NCBI GenBank assembly: GCA_916610825.1
Contig: OU744449.1
Coordinates: 24,627,793-24,691,792, forward strand
Direction: 5' to 3'
Length of the DNA stretch: 64,000 nt
DNA from: Haliclystus octoradiatus
Lineage: Eukaryota; Cnidaria; Staurozoa; Stauromedusae; Haliclystidae
Position numbers and translations under genes: made by a program. Below are positions 12,022 through 27,000 of this stretch, piece by piece. The notes beneath the pieces are model-generated. The model had not been told where the DNA came from, did not search any database, and saw only the letters and a list, made by a program, of their open reading frames with translations. Each line of letters starts with the position of its first letter. Position 1 is the stretch's first letter.

Positions 12022-15000
12022 GTACATAATTATATAAAATTTTGACGTTCATACTACAATATTTTATGTATTGGTCTATATCTCATCTATATTGGCTTGC
12101 ATAACATCGCCCTGCAATACATGTCACTGTTTGATTGTAAAAGGCCATGACCATTTTGTTGTGATGTCATTCCCATTGATTAAATTGCAGTGTGCAAAAT
12201 TTAATGTTAAAACATCTTTTTTTCTAGCAAGCTTCACTTTATACCCTAATAGAATTCCATGTGTTACTAATACAAATATCAGTTAGCCTAGTCATATTTA
12301 TTTTCAATGTTCATGCATCTATAGTAAAGATTTTTACTGAATCCTACTATAATTATAGCTTTAGTATGCCAAATTCGATTTGTGATTTTTCATCTGTAGG
12401 TCCTAGACCTAATGATATAAATCGCAAATTCCTCCTACTTCACTGTCGTTTCATTGCGTCTTATATCTATATCTAAACCGTCCCATATCATATCCTTACT
12501 AACACATTGATTGTATTGTAAGGTGTGCGATCTAAGGCGTGCTATCGCACGCACACGCCTAAACACTCTGACGCGTGCGATTGATCGCACATCAAAATAA
12601 TAATTTAAAAAAATGGTTCCGATTTTTTTGGAATTAAGTTTAAATCTCATTTTATATTCCTGTTTTATTTTGCTATTATTTATTATTCAATGAACTTCAA
12701 TCTACGTCTATATCGGTAATGATTCTAATTCAACTTGCTGGACAATTTTTTGAACAGAGAGAAATGCTCGGACACTCCATCGAGTTAGGATTTATCAGCA
12801 AATATTGATGTTAAAAAGAAAAGCATAAATTTGTGTTGCTATGACAGCTGATAATCATGACGCATGTTGTCATGACGCATGTTGTCATGACAACAATCAT
12901 CTGATGGTGTGCGATAGCACGCCTTGATCATTTTAGGTGTGCGTTTTATAACACCCTTGTCATCTCTATAATAGGCCTACGAACCATGCTAAAACTATTT
13001 ATTTTATTTTTAGCCTCGTAGTGAGATTTCTCATTTGGATTCAAGACCACCCTACAAACCATCGTTAGATGATTTTTTGAATTACAGCGTAGAGACAAGG
13101 AATTCCAGTGCCATGACGACCGCTTCTCAAAAGATTATTCAAAGCAAAGAACAAACAACACCTATCGAGGAAAAAAGTTCAAGTAGAAGTATTTCATCAT
13201 CCTCTTTGGTTGGTAGCGATTTCTCCTCTAGCAAATCAAAAACAAAACGTAGAGGCTCAAACCTTGCTATAAATATACCAAAACTTAGTCCAAGAAGGAA
13301 ACAGGATCAAACAGAACCTCCAAGCGACGAGAAGACCTCTGCGATTGTAGCTACATCATTAAGCAAAGACTTGCAGTCTTTGACTGCACGATTAAACCTG
13401 ACTCCCACTCAATTACACAAGCAATCAGATAATATAAAACAGATAGAAGAAACAAAATTAAGGGATAATGAATGTAACTCGGTCCTTATACCATCATTTC
13501 ATGATAAAATTCAAAGTAAACAGGATACTAAAGAATTGTCATCGAATGAAAGTGTTGTATCAGTGTTGCTGCGTAAGGAACATGCTGCGATTGTTATACA
13601 AAAATGGTACAGACATGTTTCCGTCAGAAGAAAAGCAGGCAAAGCTGCTATGAAACGTATTCTTGATGGCAAAAAAATGGAGATTAAAAATCGTTTAGAA
13701 GAAGAAAAAACACTGGCAAGTCATTTATTAGTTTATTCTTGTTAATCAAATTTCTATTTTAGTACATTGAAACCTGTATATAACAGCCAGCTACGAGAGG
13801 TAGATAAATTGACCATTATAGACAGGCGGTCTTTATATAAAGGTTTGATTCAATAGAAAATACTATGTTAGACATTGCAAGAGTGGCCACTATAGACAGG
13901 TGGCCGCTGTATAGAGGTGACCGTTATAACAGGTTTGACTGTAGTTGCGATAAAATAGCAAACAGTGTTTAAAGTGATGTTTCATTGACCCCTGTGGAAG
14001 AAAATATGCAATGAGTTCATGAACTGATCATGAACCCTCACAGACAGTTCATGAACAGTTCATGCAAACGGACAGTTCAGGCCATTTAACATCACAAACA
14101 GTTATGATATGATGATATGATTTATTTGACAGTAATTCTGCTTACATACAGCCAGTTACAAAATTAAAAATATATATAATAAGCTAAATTAAATACAATA
14201 TAGATAATAATTAATAATATAGTAATACGTAAGCAAATAGTTTACAGTATGAAGATAAATCTATTTTATCAAGTGATTTTTAAATCCCAGGGACTGTTTT
14301 TGAATTGACGTCAGACTCAAGAGTTCCACCAAAGAATCACCCTGTTACAGAATTTATGTTTTGAACTATTTGATCTGAATTTTTGCAGAGGATATAGTTT
14401 AAATGGATGACTATGCATAGAATATTTATTTGCATTATATTTACAATTAAGAGGTACATATAGATCATACAGATTGTGTGTGTGAACCTGTGAAAACAAT
14501 TCAGGAGTTCATGAACAGTTCATGAACGTTTCAATGGCCCCACATTTTCATGAACTGTTCGTGAGCTGTTCATGAACGTTAAATGGTCCCACATTTTCAT
14601 GAACTGTTCATGAACTGTTCATGAACTGCTCATGAAATGTAGCTGAGAGTTCATGAATAGTTCATGAACAGTTCATGAATAGTTCATGAACAGTTCATGA
14701 ACAGTTCATGAAAATTGGGGCCATTTAACGTTCATGAACTGTTCATGAACTGTTCTTGAACTCCTGAACTGTTTTTCGCATGGGTTTGAACATCATTATA
14801 ACCAGATCTATCTTCATTCTCCTCAGTTCTAATGTTTCAAGATCAAGATATTTTAAATGATCGTTATAATCATTGAAAGCCAGATTTGCAGTTCTACACA
14901 CAAGTTTTGTGAATTAGCGTTGTATTTTTTCAAGGGATATAATGTCCTTCAAAAAACGAAGGTTCTCTAAACATAATGATATTAATGAAAACATGTGAAT

Positions 15001-18000
15001 TTTGTTTGAAAACTGTCAGAATCCTCGGGTTTATCAAATGCAGTCGAGAATTGATAGAATTGGATCAAGTAATAATATTCAATAAATATTATTGTAAAAT
15101 TTCTCAAAACACTAATTGTCAGCTGTTGTTTCTTAATCTGAAAGTTATTTTCAAAAATTAATGCTGTACCTTTTTCCTCTGTATTTGTTTTTGTTTACAA
15201 TTTTAATTTGTCATTTTCTTTGCTTTTACCATATATGTGAATATGTGTCATGACCATAGAATATCTAGACGGCTAACTTCTGACATTACAGTGTCCAGCT
15301 CAAAAAAGTCAGAAACAGATTTCAAACATTACATCTGTCATGTTATGCCTCACCATTCAAAATATTAGGAAACATGCAGATGAATTGGATTGAAGAAAAT
15401 ATACCATTATGAGCGTAAATCTTAGTTAATCTTTGCTATGACTGGATTATTTTAACAATCACATATTTTCCAGTCAGCTAGTCCCCCCTTTGAAAAAAAT
15501 CCATGAGTCATGAACATGAACAGGTTCATGAGCGTGAAATTGCCCAAAATCTCACGAAGAGTTCATGAACGGTTCATGAACTTTTGGGCAATTTGACGTT
15601 CTTGAACTCATAAACCTTTTACTTAATTTTTCATATCTGTTAAGTTATTTTTGAATAATAATATTCCTCTTATCAATCTAAACAACTGTTAACAAAAATG
15701 AAGCCAAATGTTAAAATAATTTCGAAGCCCTGAAAGAACAAACTCTCTGACTTGTAAGTGGGTCACGATGGAATTGCCCTAGAGCAATTTTCTGTCAGAG
15801 CTATTGTAGAACTATTTTGAATTCTATTAATGATGTAACATCAAAAATATCCAAGTCAATAGGTAATGATAATAGCATGATGACCCCTGCGAAAAAATGT
15901 TCAGAAGTTCATGAACTTTAACTGTTTGTGAATGAGGATGACTGGTTACTAGCACCACTTTAAATTCAGCAGATGGGATGACTGGTTATACTGGTGCAAA
16001 GTTTTATAATGTTAAATTTAATAACTTGCGTAGGGTAAAAACAAGATTGATAATGAAAGGGAAATAATTTCAAGACGAGAACAGAAAGCTAGAGAAGCAA
16101 GGCAAGCTGCCATTTTGGAGATACAAAAATCAAGAGATGATGAACATCAAAAGATTAAGGCAAAACAAATAAAAGAGAAGAGAGAAATGGTGAGACAACA
16201 CAACCTTTCATTTTTTACCCTTGTATATATTTTGACAAGTTCATGAACTTTTTTTGAAATTCAAAAACAAAGCCGAAAATGGGATGAAATATGTGAAAAC
16301 CAGTAATGCTTGCGCTGGAAGTGTTTGGTTCTTCATCACAACTTCCAGCTTTGTCTAATCGTTGACTGTGTGACTCCAGAGCCATCTATTTGTAAGGGTT
16401 GGGACATTCAAGTTTTGAGGCTCGAAAATCGCGATTTTCGTTCCATTGAACACAAGGTTTCACTTTTGAACAAATTGTTTTTCAAATTCATGATATTATT
16501 ATCACGGGCTTTGTTCAAATTTCTCAAGCCTGGGTTTGGCGGAACGGAAATGGCATCCATCAAATTATGTGACTGACATCTGTCCAATGGGAGCCGACAG
16601 CGGCACATAAAAGAGTGTCCCAACCTGTGTAAATAGATTGCTCTGGGATTAGTTGTTCAAGACATCGTTCCAACCTCTGGTGACTGCGCCTTGAAAAATT
16701 CATTGTAAGAGGGGTAATGATTATCCCAAACTAACTATTGTAGGCTATAAGATAAACTTAACATTGGTTTGTTTGCATTTTCTAGAAATTTCTGTCTTCC
16801 AAGGGTAAAATTACTGACAGCAAGAAATCTAAACAATCAAGTAGAGTAAAAGTAAAGCAATCAGAGGTCATTGAAAAGCCAATTGAAGAACTACAACGTC
16901 CTAACACAGCAAGCAGCGTTGGACGTCGCGTAGATGAAATATTTGATGTGAGTGAAATAGCCATTTGCTAGTTTACGTTGAAAACACAGCTGCGTTGATA
17001 GAATTTTTAAAAGTAGACTGGACACTAAATAAGGCTGACTGAAGCGAGTTGAATTTCCGTTTACAGAGATCTGCACACTTTTTGGTGATTGATTTTTAAA
17101 AAGATAGGTATGTATTATGGCTTTTTCTAGTTCCTTATGTGTTGGTACACCTAAACAGTTCATCCACAGATATAGGAGAAGTTTTTGATTTGATGTTGAA
17201 AGCTTTCTTTTCTATAAGACAACTAAATGGTACTTGTTACCTGTTGGCTACAATTTTTCAGAAACAAGATATGCTAAAACTATTCCCTGTACACAGCAGG
17301 CCTATTCTATTGATTCCCCCTATCAAAACAGTTCAGGAGTTCATGAACAGTTCATGAACAGTTCATGAACGTTAAATGGCCTCAGATTTCCATGAACTGT
17401 TCATAAACTCCTGAACTGTTTTTCGCAGGGGCCATTATCTCACCAAGCTCTTGTTCTTGTTATCTGTCTCATTTGAATTGAATTATTATTCCCTCAGATA
17501 TAATTTGAATTATTTAATTTTCCATTAGACAGCCCGATCATCTACAACAATAATAAACCATGAACATATTAATGATGATATTAGTCAAGTAACCTCAACT
17601 GCGGCTGAAACAACTAACAATACATCTACAACATTTGAAGATTTAATGTCATCTCTTAAAGAATTGGAAGAACCTATCGATATGAGAAGATCAACTGCAT
17701 CGCAAGCATGGGGTATGTATAGCAGTGGAATTTATTTGTTGGCATGATCATTCAGACATGAGAATTTTCAGACTATTTCCGCACTCGTCAACTCTATTTG
17801 CAGCCTTTTTCCCATTGAAATCAATTACCAATAATCTAGATAGTCCTTGATTTCATACTATACTTGAAATTTAAATTCTCATATCTGATCAAAGAATCGT
17901 TGAGAGAAAACAAACACATTTCCTAAAATAGAATGTGCCTTAGATGCTTTTAAAGAGCTCCATTCTGGCAATTTGAGAATATGTTATTTAAGTCAGCAGC

Positions 18001-21000
18001 AAGGCCAAATCATTCTTAATTTTTCTCAACCTCAACATCACTATTATGATAATGGGTAATGGTAACACGCTACGCATTGCTTTGAAAAATTTGTGAATTT
18101 CCCCTGTGAAAAAAAGTCACAAGTTCATGAACAGTTATAAACGTGAAATTGCCCAACTTCTCATGAACTGAACTGGAGATAATCTGAAAAATTACACAAG
18201 AAGCAGTATTGTTTTTGCTGATTCTCTTGTAAATATCCATGAGTTCATGAACAGTTCATAAGCTGCGAGTTACGAACAGTTCATGAACGTGAAATTGCTC
18301 AAACTTCATGAAGATTTCATGAACGTTTTGGCAATTACCTCATGATCTTTTTTCACAGGGATATAATGCTCTTCAACTTAAAATGGTACCTAGTTTTTAT
18401 TAAATTTTTCATTGTTAGTTCATAAACTATTAATATATTCAATATACAGTCGAACTCAGTTAATATCCCCCCTTTTATTATCCCATCTTGCTTAATATCC
18501 CCACACAAAACTGATTTCTATTTTCCATTCTCCATACAAACTCTCATAATCCTACCTCGCTTAATGTCCCGCTTTTCATCTGTACCAGAGAGGGGATATT
18601 AAACAAGTTCAAACAATATTAAACAATGTAATATAAAATTCTTATTTCACGTTCATGAATTTTCTGTGAAACAGCTCCTCAGTTTATGAAAAAATCTCTA
18701 TTACGTTACTAATGTCGATATCAAAGTATGACGCTGATGCAGAACCTTGGATAGATAGAACTTTAACGACTTCATCTTCCTTTATTACTTCTTGTTTGTA
18801 TAAACCCGATTTTTTCCATCTATTGAATCATCCAAATAATTTAGATAATTACAATGTAAATTTATATTCTCTGTTCATCTATCAAAAACTTAATTGTTCA
18901 TGATAGAGTAGCCCATTCTATTTGTTAATCACTAACTACTTTATTCAGCTCATGATATTACCATTTAATAATTTTTACTAATTTCATTTGAAGGAAAAGT
19001 TAGCAATGCAAAACCACATCAGGTGAGTCGCATAAACATAAATGTTTTTTTAAGGGAGGATTTGCTCAGATGGCAGAGCAACTGAACTTAAGGTCAACTC
19101 AGCCTTGACTTCATCTAAAACATCAAATGAATACCATCTAAGGATGGGTATTTAGCATAAAGAGCGTTTAGCATCATTGCTCTCAGCAAAAAGAGCCACT
19201 CCTCTAGAAATAGAGGAATGGTACGGGTGCCTCCGATAGGGCGATACCATCCTAATCACTTTTTAATTGTTTTTAAATGCCTGCCTGAAAAACAATTGCA
19301 TGATGATCGCCACGAACGATGTGTAACTTTTAATTGCAAATATTAGTGTTGATTTTTTGCGTTGAGTTAATAATTTTTTTACATAATTAAGGTGATTGAG
19401 ACAACATCGCCCTATCAAGGGCAGCCGTACCCATAGGCTTCCATAGACTGCTGATTCCACTGCCAAATTTCACGGAAAACACATAGCGACCATGGGCATC
19501 CATAATGGCTGACGCAAAGTACCAAAACAGAGGCTTGAAAACCGCGAAAATTTAGGCCACATTTTAAGCAATTTTTGTTTCTGAATGAAGCAGATTTTTT
19601 TGATAAAATACTTATTTATGTTGTACCACTTCATGAACTCCTGAACTGTTTTTCTCTTGGGCTTGGTTACATGTGCATGTGGATTATATCTTTTGAGATA
19701 TGCTTCATCGTAAATGTGGCTGTTTAACCCTGCCCCTTTCAAATGCAGTTCATGAAAGGTTTGTCTAAAAGGGTCATGAAAAGCAGGTCATTTAACATCC
19801 ATTTATTTTTCATGAACTTCAAATTAATTGTTCATAAAAATGAAATCAACTCGCTGAATTAAATCGCAATTTTGATTAGCTATTAATAATATGCTGGTTT
19901 CTCAAGCTTTTTCTAATGCTGTTTTGACATTTTGTTTCAGTTTGAGCATCATAACGAAATCGCATCAATGCACAATTTAACTGGTGGGGATACAAGGTAA
20001 TAAGTTTGCCGATGGTAGGCGTCAGAGTTCAATCTGAACAAGAGACAGTTCTGGGCTAGATAGGTTCCAGGTAGATATTTATTTACTATATGAGATATCC
20101 CCTGTGAAAATATTAACAATTGAATGGTCTATTTTTCATGATCAGTTCATAAAATTTCATATGTGAATCAACTATAAAATATTATAATTTACTTTCCTGC
20201 TCTTTTTCAGAGTACCTGGAACTTTTTTAAGCGTAGACAAATTAAGGTGAGTTATTTATATTGGAAACCTGTTTTCAACGATTCACTCATGAAACACATT
20301 TTAGTTCATATACAGTCAAACCTGCCTTAATGGTCACCTCTATACAGCGGCCACCTGTCTATAGTGGTCACCCTTGCAATGTCTAAAATGGTATTTTCCA
20401 TTGAATCAAACCTGTATATAAAGGTCACCTGTCTATAGTGGTCAATTTATCCACCTCTAGTAGTTGGCTGTTATATGCAGGTTTCACTGTACTGGCATAT
20501 AAGTTCAGCACAGGGAGCCATTGACATCATTCATATTATGTTGCAAAATGAAACACATTGACTGTACCTGAGTCTCTTTGTACCTTTTCTACTTAATTTA
20601 TTAGTTACAATAACTGCTACTCCCGTAAGTTGGCTCAGTTTACAAAATCAGACACCAAGATAATACAAATGACAACCACAATGTAAACAATAGACTAATT
20701 GGAACATCTTCTAATGTTCAAACATGAAGCCAACATTTTGAAAACCGCCAAGCTTGTTTCAACTGAAGCTCGTAGCGACCCCCAGTTAATTTTACCCCTT
20801 TGAATAGAGTTTTGATTTTTTCAATTTTGAAATCAATATTTTTGATCAGTTCCATTTCTGCATTCCTATGTTCTTTATTTTCATACTCTTTTCTCTTCGT
20901 CTCATTGTATACTTTGTATGCATTATTTTGCCATTATGTGATCGGGACTGTGTTAATTTGATAATGAAATGGTTTGTTTTTTGTTGTTGTTAATTTTAGA

Positions 21001-24000
21001 AGTATTATGGATTTTCTTGATGAAGTTGAAGAAGCCGACAAAGATGCTTTCAGTGATATCAGTCATGTAAGAAATTTACCAAATATTTTAATAGAATATG
21101 CAGCCAAAGTTAATGTTTACAGCCCCTGCAAAATATCTTTATTTTGTTCGCGTAGCTCCCACCGATTATTTTTACCCTTTTTAAGTAGTCAGGTGGTCAG
21201 TATATAGATGTGGCTGCTGCAGTTTATACTGTGTAACTAAATGCTCTATCTGATCCAATGTTTATAACAATGATTATTTGATAAAGATATAATTATCCTT
21301 TGGCACTGTACTGTTACTTACCGTAAGTTTCGCACAGATTTTTATCATGATTATCAGACAGGTATTTTTCTAATCAATCTTTTGCTTTGTTACTAAGTTT
21401 GAGTAGAAAGCTGTTGAAGCTTAGTAACAGTTAATGAGAATGTTTTTGTTTTTTTTAATCACTCATCATTGTTATATATAACAGCAGACATGACATAACG
21501 TATATAACATAATCCGCAGAAAAATATTTTATAATCTCCTCGAAAGAAACACTACTTAACAAACGATCAGAACTAATATCGAAATGCCGGCATGAGAACA
21601 ATTTTGTTTTGTCTAATTACAAGGCAACAAAAAACATAATCAAAAACAGCATATGAAAGGAAATCAATTAACAATGACACTCTGTATACAATAGATACTA
21701 GCATTTTATTAAATTGTAAACAATAGCTGCATTGCACATTGTAAGTTCAAATAGGAAACATCCATGTATATTTTTCACTCTGTCTGAAGATCGAATAAAG
21801 CGTGAAACTCTGAGTCACAGAAAAAAATGTGTAGTCATTGACTCTATTTATTTATAACATAATCCATGTATTATTATGTGCAAATAACAGTATGCAAGCA
21901 TTAAATTGTTTCTGGCCATTAGCCGACATAGTACTGTTCGGTGAACAAGGGACTGACCTCGTCTGCGAAAATAAGGTAGTCATAATTTGAAAAAATTGAT
22001 CACATGAAAAAATTGCCTGCATCAGTTGAGGCAGAGTAACAGGACACAGTTTATAAACTTATAATTTAATTTTAATTTTAATTTAATTATAAGTTTATAA
22101 TCCTTCCGGACACCTGTCGACACACTGTTGGGGTCCGGTTAAGACAGTTTTGACTGTATAGTTAACTGTGTTGTTTTTCTTTTAGGTTCAATCTGTTCAT
22201 TCGAGAGAGCAAGCAACATCATCTCAAATCTCAGAGTTAGAGTAAGTTTCAAGTATTATTTTGATTTACAGTTTTTATTTTGTTAACCCGCTTGATGCGC
22301 CGATCACGTATATGTATACGTTCACACGCAGGCTACATGTACTCTACGTGTACTCTATGATTCCTAAATAAAATAGAATTTGAAAAATAAAACTCTCTAG
22401 CGAAAGGTAATGTTGAGACGAAGCTTATAGTAAAATTTGAGTTCCTAATTAAAATAAATACTGGAAAATTACTAGCTTATGAACAGTCCCATGAATGCAA
22501 CATAGCACAAAAGTTCATGAACTGGTTCATAAACTTTTCCGGTTAAAGAACTTTTGTTCATGAAACTTTCTCAAATTCATGAACTCTCATTGAATGCTTA
22601 ATTTGTTCAGCTATTCACAGACCATTCATAAACCAGTTCATGAACTTTGGGAAAGGTTCATTAACTGTCAACCAAAACTTGAGTTCATGAACTATGTGTT
22701 CATGAACTGTGATTGACAAACTTTTCACGGAAATTTCATGAACCTGTTTTGCAGGGCTCAACTCCTGCGAAAACAGTTCAGGAGTTCATGAACAGTTCAT
22801 GAATGTTAAATGGCCCCAAATTTTCATGAACTGTTCATGAATTGTCTGTGAGGGTTCATGAACAGTTCAGGAAAATTGGTGCCATTCAACGTTCATGAAG
22901 TGTTCATGAACTGTTCATGTACTCCTGAGCAGTTTTTCAAAGAAGAAACTTCTTGGAAAGATAAGTGTTAATAGCATGGGTAGTAATGGGATTGTGATAT
23001 CAACCATGTACACACTTATCAGGTATTCCTGAATAAATGATAATGGTGATGATGATGATGAGGATGTTACTACGATATTTGAGATAAATAGATAGACAGA
23101 GATAGTTTATTAAAGTGCACATAAAAAACTATATTACATTGGATTCAGGCGATTAGAATATTAAGTTACATGTTTTTTTAAGGCCTTATAGTTCAGCAGC
23201 TGTTTCTTGATGTCTGCCATCGGACATGTGAAAGAGTGTATACATCTTCTCTTGTGGAATATTTATGTTTACTTATCTTGAATAAGTCTTCTAAACTTGG
23301 ACCTAACTTTGATTGATGTGTTGTGCATACAACACGTAGGTCAAATATGTTTTTATTGATAGCCAGTCTAGTTCTTTGAGACACACATTCATTTGATCAT
23401 ATTTTCTTTTACTGTATATCAGTTTTCTGCCCAGTTTTGTACGTATATTCTTTCCAAGTTGTGTTTTATTGCATAAAGCCCACACTTCAATGGCATCGAG
23501 GCATGGATTCAGAATTTTTGACTCGACAAGTGTTTCAGAAAATTCTGGTGGAATATGTTTTGAAATCTTTGCAACTGCACAGAGAATGAGGCCGTTTTTA
23601 ATATGTCATCGCCATGCTGCTTGAAACTCACTTTAGCATCAAGACTGCACATAAATTTCAAAACATCACTCCCACCAACCAAGCACCAATTCCCAACATT
23701 AATCCATTGGATAAAATTAACCATGATTTTCTTCCAGATTTATAACACATATGTTTACCTTCAATGTTAACCAAAAGGTTACAAGTATACATTTTTGAGA
23801 CTCCTCATTCATTCAATCCACCTCTACATTTGGAGGTAACTGAGCCAGTGTTTTATATTCAAAATTTCTATTCTGTGGTAATCTATTCAAACAGATCTTA
23901 GAATTTTCAGACTTTTAACGGATTTCAGACTATTTCCAAACTTATTTACTCTAGAATGTTGCATTTTCCCTTTGAAATCCATTACAAATATCTAGATATC

Positions 24001-27000
24001 TTTCAGATGTCAGACTATTTTTGAAATTTGAATTTTCGTCTCCGATTCAAAAGACATTACTTGCTAACATACGTTACAAATTTTTTTCCTTTTTAATTCA
24101 ACATTGGATACACTCACAAACTCATCATTTTCCCATTTACATCTTTAGCTAATGATCATGAACCGTGTTATTTTTTTGTCATCGTGTTAGTGTTGCATCA
24201 TCTTTCTTAAAATTCTCTGTATGATATACCACTCTGACCTTTGAAACCTGAATTGAAACCTAACCAGACCAGCCTGGAATGGAATTTGCTATTGGAGTTG
24301 TAGTGCTTAATAAATTGACAGATAAGCCAAGACAATTCGATTTTCATTGGCTTCTGACAATCGGTTTTATCAATGGATGTGATCATTTCGAAATAATCCA
24401 TACTAGTACACAAGCTAGTTATAACTGCGACATCTCTTTTTCAAGCATCATAATGCAAAATTGCAGGCATTGCTTTTGTGAGAGAACTTCACAGGCTGCG
24501 TTTTGAACAGATTTGTAATTGTTCAGGTCCATAACTTTGTCTCATGTATCACATCACCCATTGTGCAATGAAAGGTACCACCACCAGTTAAAGTTTTCTC
24601 ACAAAGATCATTGTTATCATAGCAAAATGTTGCAAATGGACCAGACTTAACAGTTGTATGTAAAAATATCTATCTCTTGTTCATTGAGCTGCTTTTCTGC
24701 CGATGCAGTATTGACTTGCAGCAATGCAATGTCCAAATCTTTTGAGCAATGTTATGATTTTCTTGTTGCGGTTTAAATGATCTGAACAGAACAGAACGCT
24801 AACAGAATATGTTTCGGTGGTGCGTGTACTCCACATGTGGTTGCATATAAATATCTTGCCCAATCGAATTTATTCTCATATCAGATCTTTTCAGTGAATT
24901 ATTTGTGTTTCCTATTTCAGAATCTGCCTTTTCACCCATGAAAAGAATATATGCAGCAAATATGGAATGCCAGTGTCATCATTGAGCTATCAGTGGCAGT
25001 GCTTGGTTATATTACTTCGAAATCACTATCTACTGCTGGGTTTCTGATTGCCAATGCAGAAAAGTAAACATCCCTTGACTGTTGATCTTCCGCAGATAAT
25101 TTTTGTGATATCGAATCTCTTTCACTCTCTATTTCATCCTGTGCACATAAGCTAGTATCTGAAGCATCAAGCATTTCATTATTGATGAGCTCCAGCACTT
25201 TCATTGGGGATATTGTAGTAGAGAACAATATTTGAGATTATGTTTAGGCTTGTAGAACCCAATAGCTGAGCCATAAACATTTTCAATTCTATTTTTAAGA
25301 CGATCACCTTTATCTATTGAGTTTGTTAATCCTCTTTTTTGAAGTTATTTCATATATAACTTATTTACAGTGGAAAGTGTTGCTAACTTTTCCCCATTTT
25401 GTATTTGATGTAGTACATCTGAAATACCTACAAACGCTTCAGCAAATTGGTATACCGTAATCAAATCAAGTTGATATTTTGCAAGTACTCAATTGATGAT
25501 TTGATTATGTAATTGGCATGGAGCAAATGATGGTACAGGACTAGCAAAGGATCTAATGCAGAACCATTTTTCAACTCTCTAAGAAGATCCTTCGATTGAA
25601 GAAGATTGTCTTTGATGCATTGCCATCTAGAAAGTCTGCTTGGCATTATCCTCAAGGGCTCTACAATGCGTGTTTGTAAGGCTGAATTATTTCTTTTCTT
25701 TGGCTCTGTTGATTTGAAAAGGAATTTCTTGACATCATACAGAAGATAACATGAGACATAATCCACATCCTTGAATTGATTTAATTTGTTAACTTTTACT
25801 TTATTTTGAATCAAAAACTTACAAGTAGATGCATGATAGGCATCTGTTTTACACTGCATTCGATTGACGTAACTTTGTTACAGTATAGAAATTAATATTT
25901 ATAGATATTTACATGTTTTTTACTTTTAATTGTGTTGCTAGTGTTTCTTGATGTCTAATAATGTTGTTTAAAACTTGAACATATATATATATATGAATAT
26001 AAAGTAAATTTTTGTTATTTTTGTTATATAAGGCTATATATAAATTAGTTAATAGGATAAAGGTTTTTGTTTTAAGGTTATGCCGAATTGATAATTGTTG
26101 AGCTCAAGGAGATCATGATGATTGTTTAGGATCAATGGGCCAGAATATCCAAAACAACGCTTTGTTCTATTTGAATTAATTGCAGGAAGTACGAACTTTC
26201 TAGAAATTGATGATCTATTAGCGATAGCAGTTTGAGAGTGCTGGTATGGTACAATGACATTGTGTCTCCCAGTTGATGTTCCGATGTTTTCTGTGCTAAT
26301 TTGGCAGCCTGGATTATAATTTGTTGCTCAATTTTTGGTCATTGTAAGTCATCAAGTACGTCACTTACATGGTCAAATTTCGAAGACCACTGTAAACTTT
26401 TGCAGACCAATTTATAATTATGCGTAGATCTGTTGGACAGCAATTTGAAAAGACTGGCAGGGAATTTAATGCCGGATTTATGATGAGCGCTTGTAGACCA
26501 CTTTTTAGGATATCTTTGGGGATGTCTTTGGAAAAATGATTGATGTTACTTAAGCGACCACTTGCGATCCTGATGATGTTGCTGATGTGAGGCTTGAAGG
26601 AGTGGTTTTGATCAAATACAACACCAAGGTTACTTGCTGAGTTAACAAAATCAATTTGTTCATTGTTTATGAAAATATTTGGCTTCTGAGACTTTTTCAG
26701 GATTTTTTGATGACCAATCTGAGTTATTTGAGTCTTTTTGTTGTTTATCAGAAGGCTGTTGGAGCAGTACCATCCGTAAATATTTGCCAAGTCTTCATTT
26801 AGTTCTTTTTCTGCTTTCGATAGAGCAGTGCAATTGTTTGATTCATAGTCATACAATAATTGTGTGTCATCAACACAGATTAGAAATAAGAGAGGGCCTA
26901 GAATGGACCCCTGAGGTACTCCACATGTAACCGTCTCTTCTCTAGATATTAATTCTCTCGCTTTGACAGCTTGTGAATGATTTGTTAAATATGATGAGAA

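Larger units (their letters stand above)
13716..16033 (+). other. CEP131 intron 5, a GC-AG intron
   Basis: The donor is CTG|GCAAGT and the acceptor is TTGCGTAG|GGT. GCAAGT is the best-matching form of the rare GC donor class recognised by the major spliceosome. No usable GT lies at the position needed to keep phase. The intron holds a CAGT-ended MITE (13762-13943), TTCATGAA clusters and a LINE 3' fragment. Confidence 0.8.

Noticed and set aside
14976-15161. 61-codon plus-strand ORF in CEP131 intron 5
   Set aside because: No homology recognised and no splice context; AT-rich chance ORF.
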